The notes beneath the pieces are model-generated. The model was given only the letters and a program-made list of their open reading frames with translations. It was not told the DNA's origin and ran no database searches. A stretch of 64,000 nt of DNA, from contig OX421509.1 of NCBI GenBank assembly GCA_949126835.1, forward strand, positions 15,531,624 to 15,595,623. The letters are read 5' to 3'. How positions within the stretch are numbered: position 1 is the first letter of the stretch; the number at the start of each line of letters is the position of its first letter. Of the stretch, positions 39,501 through 51,500 are shown in pieces. This stretch comes from Anisus vortex (lineage: Eukaryota > Mollusca > Gastropoda > Planorbidae). Both the position numbers and the translations under genes were made by a program.

Positions 39501-42500
39501 CTTTAGATTCTGTATCATTGTCATGGGTAAATTTAAATTAGAGCTTTAGCTTCTGTAGCATTGTCACAGGTAAATCAGAGCTTTAGCTTCTGTAGCATTG
39601 TCACAGGTAAATCAGCGCTTTAGCTTCTGTAGCATTGTCACAGGTAAATAAGAGCTTTAGATTCTGTAGCATTGTCATGGGTTAATTTAAATTAGAGCTT
39701 TAGCTTCTGTAGCATTGTCACAAGTAAATCAGAGCTTTAGCTTCTGTAGCATTGTCACAGGTAAATAAGAGCTTTAGCTTCTGTAGCATTGTCACAGGTA
39801 AATCAGAGCTTTAACTTCTGTAGCATTGTCACAGGTAAATAAGAGCTTTAGCTTCTGTAGCATTGTCACAGGTAAATAAGAGCTTTAGCTTCTGTAGCAT
39901 TGTCATGGGTAAATTTAAATTAGAGCTTTAGCTTCTGTAGCATTGTCACAAGTAAATCAGAGCTTTAGCTTCTGTAGCATTGTCACAGGTAAATAAGAGC
40001 TTTAGCTTCTGTAGCATTGTCACAGGTAAATCAGAGCTTTAACTTCTGTAGCATTGTCACAGGTAAATAAGAGCTTTAACTTCTGTAGCATTGTCACAGG
40101 TAAATAAGAGCTTTAGCTTCTGTAGCATTGTCATGGGTAAATTTAAATTAGAGCTTTAGCTTCTGTAGCATTGTCACAAGTAAATCAGAGCTTTAGCTTC
40201 TGTAGCATTGTCACAGGTAAATAAGAGCTTTAGCTTCTGTAGCATTGTCACAGGTAAATCAGAGCTTTAACTTCTGTAGCATTGTCACAGGTAAATAAGA
40301 GCTTTAACTTCTGTAGCATTGTCACAGGTAAATAAGAGCTTTAGCTTCTGTAGCATTGTCATGGGTAAATTTAAATTAGAGCTTTAGCTTCTGTAGCATT
40401 GTCACAGGTAAATCAGAGCTTTAGCTTCTGTAGCATTGTCACAGGTAAATCAGAGCTTTGGTTCTGTAGCATTGTGACAGGTAAATCAGAGCTTTAGCTT
40501 CTGTATCACTGTCACAGGTAAATTTAAATCAGAGCTTTAACTTCTGTAGCATTGTCACAGGTAAATTTAAATCAGAGCTTTAACTTCTGTAGCATTGTCA
40601 CAGGTAAATGAGAGCTTTAACTTCTGTAGCATTGTCACAGGTAAATTTAAATCAGAGCTTTAACTTCTGTAGCATTGTCACAGGTAAATGAGAGCTTTAA
40701 CTTCTGTAGCATTGTCACAGGTAAATTTAAATCAGAGCTTTAACTTCTGTAGCATTGTCACAGGTAAATGAGAGCTTTAACTTCTGTAGCATTGTCACGG
40801 GTAATCGAGCTTTAGCTTCTGTAGCATTGCCACGGATAAATCAAAGTTTTAGCTTCTGTAACATTGACACATGTAAATCAGAGCTTTAGCTTCTGTAGCA
40901 TTGTGACAGGTAATTTGTCAACAGTTTTAAATGTAATGGTTATTTAAAATAATTAAATAAATGAAATGCCACCATTCAGCAAATAGAGATCTTATTTGCT
41001 TTAGACTTGCCTATGCATTGACTATTCTAAAATTGTACTTGACAATGTCCAATGCAATGAATATTATACTATTGAACTTGGCAATGTCAATAACAATGTG
41101 CCAATACAATAACTATTATAATATTGGATTAGGTAGTGCCAATACAATGACAATTATAATATTGGATTAGGTAGTGCCAATACAATGACTATTATAATAT
41201 TGGATTATAGTATTATAATATTGGATTAGGTAGTGCCAATACAATGACTATTATAATATTGGATTAGGTAGTGCCAATACAATAACTATTATACTATTGG
41301 ACTTGGCAATGTCCAATACAATGACTATTATACTATTGGATTAGGTAGTGCCAACACAATGACTATTTTACTATTGGACTTGGCAATGTCCAATGTAAAC
41401 CTAACCCAAATAAAGGTGCAAGGGAGCAATCAGCTAATAACACTAGACAAACCTCTGTCCAACATTGTCATCTGTGATAGCCACTGGGTTTATATTCCAT
41501 GGGCATCTATACGGGCTACCTGGCAAGCGCCTAAAATCAAACTGGCAGCATATGGCAGGCTCTGGTCCACACGTGTGAGGGATGTCATATGAGTAAAAAG
41601 GCATCATGTGAGTGAAGATATCTGTATTTCCAGAGGAGTCTGATAAGAGAGAATGACCTAGTTAATCACACCCTGAGCAGCATTCCCATCAACTAGAAAC
41701 CAAATTTCATGAAGAAAATAAGTGACAACAAAATCACATTTTTTTTTTTATAGAAAATTATAAAAGTAAACTTCTTGCTGCAGGTCTGTAGACCACAGCA
41801 CCAGTTCACAAAAATGGATGTCAGGTTCCATCAGAGTTGGAGGGACTCAGCAAACACATATACTCTAAGAATTATGTTCTCACTTAACCCATTGTTGGCA
41901 CCACACATACTCTAAGAATTATGTTCTCACTTCCCCGACTGTTGGTGCCACATATACTCAAAGAATTATATTCTCACTTAACCCAGTGTTGGTGCCACAT
42001 ATACTCTAAGAATTATGTTCTCACTTAATCCACTGTTGGTGCCACATATACTCTAAGAATTATGTTCTCACTTAACCCAGTGTTGGTGCCACATATACTT
42101 TAAGAATTATGTTCTCACTTAACCCAGTGTTGGTGCCACATATACTAAAAGAATTATATTCTCACTTAACCCAGTGTTGGTGCCACATATACTCTAAGAA
42201 TTATGTTCTCACTTAACCCAGTGTTGGTGCCACATATACTCTAAGAATTATGTTCTCACTTAATCCACTGTTGGTGCCACATATACTCTAAGAATTATAT
42301 TCTCACTTACCCCATTGCTGGCGCCACATGTACTCCAGATTGCGCTCTCGTGCCAAATGTTTCTTCATTGAGTAATGAACTCTTTGTATCAACATGCTCT
42401 TAAAGTTTGATCTCTTCAGCAAGTAGGCCATGGTAGATGAATAGCCGAAGGGGTCAACTGCCCAGCCTGACTGAGGAACATAGCCTTAGGGGAGAAACAA

Positions 42501-45500
42501 CAAAGTTTTCATTGTCAACAAATGTTTGCCAAGTTTTGATTGGTATTTGGCTTTTTATTTCACATGTTTGCTAACTAGGACAAATATTTTGATGAAGTAA
42601 AAAGAAAGGATTACGCAGGTATGCAAAAAGTGCCTTTGTTATTTGCTTTCACTTATTTAAAGAATTATATTTCTTTAACATTCCATTTTATCGTATAGCT
42701 ATGTTCTAATTTATAGGTGTTGATTTTTTCCTATATTTTGCAAATATGGAGAAGTGAACTATGTATGCAGTGTATGAAAATTGTAGATGCAGCTTGCATC
42801 AATATGTGCAAACCAATTTATTAAGGGGGCTCAGTCCATTCTTTGTATAGATCAGTGAGTAATATAGACCTTCAAATTCTGGAAATGTGATGTGCTACCA
42901 AACAAAATTGTAATGAAGTAGGCAAAATAAGATATTTTATTTTAGGTGTTTAATAAAAGCTAATTCATTTTTTTATACATTGGTGAAAAAATCTCTTAAA
43001 TTGATTATACCTAATTAGTTCAAAAATTATTCAAAATTACATAAGGTAAGGAAAGTTGTTTTGGAGAAAAATGAAAAAGAAAATATTTCAGATTTTTACA
43101 CAATTTAGCATTGCAACAGAGAGTTATATATTACCAGGATGAATATATAATAAACAATTTCTATAAAATTTAGCAAACACACTCATAATGAGTCAATACA
43201 CAAGCTGTTAAAGATTTAAGTATTTCAAATAATATTTAGTTGACTTTTAAACATTTTTCTTAATCTACTAATACTGCATGAAAACACATTTTTACTTCAT
43301 TCCTTAAAAATAATTTTAGTTTGAAAATTTTACAGATATATGTTAAGGCATTCAACATTACAAATCAATCATTTCAATGACCTAGGACCATTTTTTCACA
43401 TTTTTTTGCATTTATTGAAAAATCTGTTTTACCTACTTCAGTACCAATTTAGGGGGCAATATTACAAATATTAAAATTCTAGAATGTTCTGATATGCAAA
43501 AAGGAAAAGACTAGTAATTGTTTATTGTGGTGCATTTACAGTGTTTTAACTAACCTAACTTACAGTGTTTTAACTAACCTAATTTACAGTGTTTCAACTA
43601 AGCTAATTAACAGTGTTTCAACTACCGTATATACTCGCGTATAAGTCGCACTTTTTTTACAGAAAATTTTGACAAAAAGTAGGGGTGCGACTTATACAGC
43701 CGACACTGTTTTTGAAAAGTTTGAAAAACATCACTACTCTGTCATAAAGTTTCCTACATAACCCCTATAGTTGATTGGAGTTATGTAGAATTATTAGGAT
43801 ATGCCTTTATTTGATTATGTTTGCCTTATGCACAATTAAAACTATTTTTTAAGGAAAGTTTCCAAATTAGGGTGAATATTTAGTAACTTTTATGTTTAAA
43901 AGGTATGCATTTTTGAGATATTAAAAGGCAGTGTAACCCGGGAAGTCGGAGTGCGACTTATGCGCGGGTCAATGACAACGTATAAGGAAAAAAAAGGAAA
44001 AAAATCTTAAACTAGGGGTGCGACTTATACACCGGTGCGACTTATACGCGAGTATATACGGTAACCTAGAGTAGAGTTCAACCATTTACAGTGTTTCAAC
44101 TAACCTAGAGTAGAGTTCAACCATTTACAGTGTTTCAACTAACCTAGAGTAGAGTTTACTAGTGATGGGACGATTAATCGGAATTGTATCGGAACAATCG
44201 AAATATCAGGATTTTTCCAAAACATCAGGAATCGGAGCTGGATAATTCAGACCCGATTCCGATACCAAAACGATTCTAAACTGATTAGCTACCACAAGCC
44301 ATGTGGAATTCAATTTCAGTTTTGAAAAGTGCTTTGCTGATATGAAAAAGAAAACAAAAGCCGATCAACAAGAAACAAGCAATACAAATGCTACAACCAC
44401 AACAACAAAGAGTCAATTTTCAGCAGCAAGTATTAAAATTAGAACAGAAATATCAAGGTATCTAATATTTAAACTGATTGCAAACAATAAGAATTCTCTT
44501 AGCTGGTGGAAAGCGAACAAAGAAGAACTTCCAAGTTTGGCTCTCCTCTCAAGAAAGTATTTATGTGCTCTGCCTTCTTCAGTAGAGAGCGAGAGAGTTT
44601 TTAGTGTAGGTGGTAATATATACTCGCCAAAGAGAAACCGTTTAGAACCAACAACTGGAGAGATGCTTATGTTTTGTACTACAATTTGCGAGTGCTTCAA
44701 TTTGACTATGATTAAATGCATATTCTTACTATCAACTGATTGAACTGAATGAAGTTTTTCTCATTAAAATGGAATTACTTATATTATTTTGAACACAATA
44801 CGACATCTTTGTATTATTAAAATGGAATTATTGATAGATGTGTTTATATAAAACCTTTCCAATACATTGTTATCTAGCATATTGTAAAGCTTCAATAGCA
44901 AGTTAATAAACTTTTCTAATCAATACTCAACTTTTATATTAATTAAATATGTTAATACCTGGGCACCGTATGTTAATACCTGGGCACCGTATGTTAATAC
45001 CTGGGCACCGTATGTTAATACCTGGGCACCGTATGTTAATACCTGGGCACCGTATTACATATATGTAATAATGGCCAGGAATAGGAATCAGAATTGTATC
45101 GGGAATCGGGATAATTGGATAGATTCAGAATCGTATTGGAATCGTTTGGTATCGTCCCATCACTACCATTTACAGTGTTTCAACTAGCCTAGAGTAGAGT
45201 TCAACCATTTACAGTGTTTCAACTAACCTAGAGTAGAGTTCAACCATTTACAGTGTTTCAACTAACCTAGCGTAGAGTTCAACCATTTACAGTGTTTCAA
45301 CTAACCTAGAGTTGAGGTCAACCATTTACAGTGTTTCAACTAACCTAGAGTTGAGTTTAACCATTTACAGTGTTTCAACTAGCCTAGAGTAGAGTTCAAC
45401 CATTTACAGTGTTTCAACTAACCTAGAGTAGAGTTCAACAATTTACAGTGTTTCAACTAACCTAGAGTAGAGTTCAACCATTTACAGTGTTTCAACTAAC

Positions 45501-48500
45501 CTAGAGTAGAGTTCAACCATTGATTTCCTTCTATGAGTTGATCTAACATAGCATAATAATGTGCATTTGCTTCATCAGTCATCACCCAACCACCTGTGGT
45601 GATTTCAAACTGGCCACTGGCTATTAATCTTAAAATACAAACAAAATTAAATTGTGAAAACAGTTAAAATTGAAAAAACAAAGCAACACTGGAAGGAACA
45701 AACAGCACATAATTTGAATGCACTTTAAAAGTGACATAGCTCTGAATATTTTTTAAATGGTGCTCCAGTTTATAACCTTAACATAATTAGCAATATGTTT
45801 ATTTAAAAATTGAGAAATATAGTTGATATAATAAAAGAAACATGAACAAAAATGTTTAAGCAAGAATTGAATCCTTAAATCCCTAATATCCAAGATAGAA
45901 GTAACTAAACCTTGATTTAGGTAGCCTATAGATCTACTCAAATTGAAAAAATACAACAAAAATGTAAGCACGAAGAGACAAAAATAAAAAAATGTGTAAA
46001 CATTTTGAAGCCAACAGTTTTGTCAATATGTTTTTTTGTTTGTTTGTTGTTGTGTTTTGCCTTTATGTGGCAGTTCAGATGAAACTGCTTTTTTTTTTCT
46101 ACGAGAATTTTAAAGGATTTTTAACTAAATAGTGTGTAGGCTACAGTATTGTTAGTCATAGCCTTAGGCCTATTAATTGGCATTATCGTGATATATTCTA
46201 TTCGCAAGCAAACCCTTACAATAAAAAGCAACCAAACGCCATCTGTTTTCTTAATAGGCCTACTTGCTATCAATATTCATATTAACTTAACAAAATGCTT
46301 TGCTAAAGATATAGTACTAGCCTATTACTGTTCTCTTCAAACCTAATAGTAAGTAGTCAATATATTTTCTAAATAGGTCTACTGTAGGCTATTTTCCAAA
46401 ATAGGCCAGATTAATTACTGTGTTAAATCCTGTCAGTTTGATGTGGTAGGCCTATTAGATATTAGGCCTATTTTATGTGGTAGCCTATAGCTTTTTTTTC
46501 ATACGCATAGGCCTATAGATTTGTCAGCTTGCTTATTTTATTAAGCATATGGCATATGCAAAAATGATATAATGTAGGCCTAATGTCAAGAATACTGGTA
46601 CGAATAAAAATGATGCCTAGACTATATGCATTTGACTAATTATCGGTATCTAGTCTAGTATTTTTACATTGAAAATAGTTTAGAAGATGTTTGCTGATTG
46701 GTTAAATTAAATTTTCCAACTAAATATCTAGGCTAGGGTGATCTAGTGGCTTAAAAGTTAAACTAGTGTACATAATGTTTTTAAAACTTCAGCGTTCAAC
46801 TCAATTGTGTCATTTATTTTTCTCCTCAAATAACACGACGCGAGAGACTTTTTTAAACACATACCGATACTAAGTATGGTACCAAACGCAACACGCTCGC
46901 AGAGTAAAGAGAGTAGAGAAGGGGTGGAGTCTGCTATCGCTTGGTGAAAACTCTCTTAAAATGTCACAAGCGTTGTGACCCGGGGCTAAGAGGGGGAAAG
47001 AATGTTGGATACAAAAAGAACAAAGAGCCTTTTAATTAATGCATTCATTGTTCACCAACCTTTTCACTCTATCACGTAAACTTGTATCAATTTCTGACCA
47101 CCACTTGGAGAAGTAGGAGATTTCTGTGAACATAAATTTATAACTGGGGTTCTGCTCCAGCTTGACTACAAATGAGTTGAGAATTCCCTTCGTCTGTGAG
47201 TGGTAATAGTCATCAAATGTTTTCACCCACCCTAGAGAGGAAAAACAAAGTCACACAAAAATTGACAAAACAATCAATGCATCACAATTTAGCTCTTCTT
47301 TACGCTGCATTTTATCAATCTTTACTCTATGTTTTATCAATCTTTACTCTATGTTTTATCAATCTTTACTCTATGTTTTATCAATATTTATGCTACATTT
47401 TATCAATCTTTACTCTATGTTTTATCAATATTTACGCTACATTTTATCAATCTTTACTCTATGTTTTATCAATATTTACGCTACATTTTATCAATCTTTA
47501 CTCTATGTTTTATCAATCTTTACGCTACATTTTATCAATCTTTACTCTATGTTTTATGAATCTTTACGCTACATTTTATCAATCTTTACTCTATGTTTTA
47601 TCAATATTTACGCTACATTTTATCAATCTTTACTCTATGTTTTATGAATCTTTACGCTACATTTTATCAATCTTTACTAAACGTTTTATCCCCTTTTCTC
47701 TATGTTTTATCAATCTTTACACTACAATTTATCAACCAGTCGGAAAGAAAATGTAAAAAAAAAATGTATACCTGATGTAATGTAATTTATAGCTTTCTTT
47801 TAATTGTAATTTATAAAATTTGTATCTGCACCTTATACAGTCCTTTTTTTTCATCCGGGCAACGCCGGGCAATTTAGCTTGTATCTTATATAATTTGTTT
47901 AGCCAATTGTCACATATTAATAGTACTCGGTACCAAAACACAACTCGCTGGTTCTCTCTCCCAACATTAATTTTGTTGGCAGGGCTAAAACTAAATCATT
48001 TCCTTTTATGTTGACATTACCATATAGGGCGAGCATTTCTTTCAAAGAAGTGTGTAGAATTGTGGAACTATTATTACCGTACAGAGGTGATAATTTTAAG
48101 ACCATCATTTGTTATGGGCGAGTAGAGAAACACGAACTCTTTACCCCTTTAGTGATGGACTAACCTCGACGCTTTTCTTAACAGTATATAAAGGCCCGCA
48201 CTCCTAAAAGGCATCAGTTTTCTGTTGACGATTGTGTGAATCCTATTCCCTTGTGGCTGTAAATATTGCTTTATAAATATATATTCTACCAGACCTGCCT
48301 ACCTTATTGGATTAAATATTTATTGAATGAAATTACTACACCTTGTTACTGTTGTCAAGTATGTGTCTCCTTGTTTATAACACAATATAATAATAATACA
48401 AGTTGGAATACTAAGCAGCTGCAAATACTGGTTTAAGATCGGAATATTGAAAGAAGGATCTGTCGGGTAGCAAAACCTGAGTTTGAACCCAGGGCAAGAG

Positions 48501-51500
48501 AGAGAGAGTGTACAGATGAAAACAACATAATATTAAGTATTAAGTTTACCCTAGGACTAACGAGTGCATCTTCTACACTGCTCTGACAACTACAGGATAG
48601 TGGTCGTAACACAATTGAAAGAAGAATTTAATGAGATACATCTAATAAGAATTGGGTTTTGTGATTAGGATGGATAAAATGAAGTGATTTGAAAATGAGA
48701 ACTTACATATACAGTGCTTCAAATGTCAAGTTGTTTAAATTTTTAATTGTATACATTTTTTTATAGTAATAGTAAAACATGTGTCCAATTATTGAGGAAA
48801 GTTTCAATGTTATATTTTTACAAAATGAAAAACTTATGAATTTATTAGTGCACAATCTAGAAATGGCAGGAAGCAAACATTATCTGTTTAACCAACCAAA
48901 AGAAACACTAGAACATTCAAACAGGTGTAGCTGTAGCCTTTACTATAACTTTTCTCAATAGTTCCAGTTTGTTTTAGCCTAAAGGGTGGATGGTAGTTTT
49001 TTTTACTTTAAACTCTAGTGGACTGGGAAGTTTTTACTAATTTTGCAGATAGAAGAAAATAATCCTCAATCAAATTGGCAAACAAATAAACTGGTAAAAA
49101 TCACATTTTCAAACAAATCATTCAAAATACAAGCTTCCTCAGCAGTTAAACATCTTATTTTAAATAAGAAATCGACGATACATCATGGATTGGCACGGAA
49201 AGAGTTAAGCTATCAAATCTAATTACAATAATAGTAAAATTCAGCTATAAAAATTTAATTCTATTTATGTAATGATTAGTGATTGGCCGGATATGATTTT
49301 TTCACTATTTGCCGGATCCGGATAGTTTACTAAATTTCAATTTTTTTCCTATGTATTTCCGCTTCCGGTTAAACTTAGTTGTTGAAGAAAATTCTTTTGG
49401 AATGTACGGATTTCTGGAGGTACGTTTTTATCGATTTATTTGTTTATTATGTTTATTACCTAGTTATATGTAGTGTTTATATATTTTGTATTTCTTTATC
49501 TACTTTATACTTTATACTACAGTATTACTTTATTTGTATTTGAACTTTGAAGTAATTCTTTACTACCGTGATATTCGGATCCGGCAAAAATCCGCCGGTG
49601 GTATTCGGCAAATCCGGATAGTGCCGAAAATCCCGATATCCAACCCGCATATTCGGCCAAACCCTAGTAATGATTTTATTCTAAGTGTATATAAGAAGTA
49701 ATAAAAGATATGTACTTAACTTCTATTAAGAATTTTATCCAGATATCAAATCTACTTCTATATATCAGCTACTAGATTTAAAACTACACTATTATAATTC
49801 AGTTATAAAATCTAGTTCTTCTGCATCAAACATATCCCCTAAACAAAATTTTACCTGGGTCGCAGTGTGTGTGTGGAACTAAAATGATCTTCAGTTTGTT
49901 GTCCTGTGACCACTGACCAGGCTGGTAAGTGATTTCCCACCCTTGCTTCCAAGCGCCGCCATCAGGATTATCAAAAGGTAACTCGGACACAATATGGTGG
50001 ACCTAGAAAAGAAAAAATCAGAATGTCTTAAGCCATACTCACACCTTTAGTGTTGAGATCATTAAAAACATACAATTTAACAACAATCTTTTGTTTCATT
50101 TCCATTCCGTTTTAATTTTTGATGCCAAAGTAATATTTTGTCTAACTCTATCAGTGTTGGAAAGTACAACTAATAATAATATGGCTTTAAACCATTTATT
50201 TATTTTAGAATAATGAGACTGATTCAACAAAATTAATGTGCCAAATAACCAATAATTCACCAAAACCTTTTATGAAAGAATTATAATTTTTTAAGACTAT
50301 GTCAAGCTAGATAGTTCTTGTGATTTCTAATTCATATTGTCTATTGAAATTTTATATACTCGGAGAAGTTTTATTAAACTAAAATTCCAAAAACTGTGGT
50401 GAACTAATTTGGAAACATATAAAATTTCTGACATTACATAATATTTGGTTAAAAGGTTAAGAATTCTGTAAAAGAAAAAAAACAACAAAAAAAAAAAACA
50501 TTTAACTATCAATGAATATACATAGGCCTTGTATACTGGTGGGAAAAGATTATCAGAAATACTAACATTGATGTCTGCTTTAGAGTTGGCAGAGTTAATC
50601 CATTCACAGTGTTCTGAAAAACAAACAAAATAGCAAACATAATCACAGAATTAGGTTTTTTGACCAAGGTGGTCTCGGTAAACAAACTAAGTGAGCTATC
50701 ATACTGGCCAATCCTCTGTCTCGCCGAAAGCTTTGAACACCTTGTGACTGCAAACAAAAGGAGCGGTGGCCAGTCGCTCGTATTGCATGGCTGGTCTTGT
50801 GGTGCTAATAAAGAACGATCGTTTAAATGGGAAAAAAATAATAAGAGACCTAATCACGAGTTGGGCACGTGTTGGAGAAGGAAAGAAACCAGGGTCAGCT
50901 CAATCTTATTATTTCAAAATAAATAAATTCCAATACTTTTCCATGCACAAATTATCCAAATGAACTTTTCCATGACTTTTCCCAAATTTCTATACTAACC
51001 CAGCAGAATGTCTTTTGCCTGGATCGGAGAATTTCTCTGATTCTTAAATGTTACAGACCCTTCTTATATATTGAAGATACTTGCATCTGATGAGTAACTG
51101 ACATTAGTTTGGGAAAAGTAAAGGTGGCTGGGCATTTCCTGGTCACACTATTCCTAACCTCGTTACACAAGCCCTATGAATCCCTGTGGGCTGAAAGGGG
51201 TACTTTACTTTTTTTTAAAGTGAAAAGTTCAGTGTTCCAAAGGTTAAAACAAATCTTTAACAAAACAACATTTCAAAATGTAAGTTTTTTCAACATGTGA
51301 TCCCCAAAATGAACATTTTCTCTCCTAGTGCCAATTAAACCAAGGACAAAATGCTTTTGATAACAAATTTTATAAGCAAGTATTGTAAGTTTTTCATCTG
51401 ACTCTGGCCTCACTAATATTAAATTAATGAAATGGCCAAAAGTTAACCAAGTTATTATGTTTGTCAGCATTACCTCCAGAAACTCTGACTTCAGGAAAGG

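Larger units (their letters stand above)
44160..45165 (+). mobile_element. hAT transposon, internally deleted, inserted in the exon 7 array
   Basis: Terminal inverted repeats are TAGTGATGGGACGAT and its reverse complement. The right flank ccatttac is an 8-bp duplication whose left copy appears partly deleted (tttac remains). Inside are a transposase C-terminus (44303-44743) and five copies of atgttaatacctgggcaccgt (44948-45056). Confidence 0.82.
43535..45520 (-). repeat. 39-bp array made of the exon 7 end plus its splice donor, interrupted by two elements
   Basis: On the - strand each unit has 19 coding bases (TGGTTGAACTCTACTCTAG) and the donor with intron start gttagttgaaacactgtaaa. About nine copies lie between 45166 and 45520, more at 44062-44159, and diverged ones at 43535-43624. 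The true exon end is 45501. Reading past the true donor meets TAG at once (GGT TAG). The array is split by a MITE (43625-44061) and a hAT (44160-45165). Confidence 0.94.

Noticed and set aside
47032..47060. Alternative exon 6 end at the gtgaac donor
   Set aside because: Joining it to exon 7 breaks the frame, and the other acceptor choices give stops; AAAAG|gttggt restores the conserved [11 protein letters not shown].
47196..47775. Open frames of up to 186 codons
   Set aside because: They run through the 22-bp tandem array and encode only the repeat translated in cycling frames.
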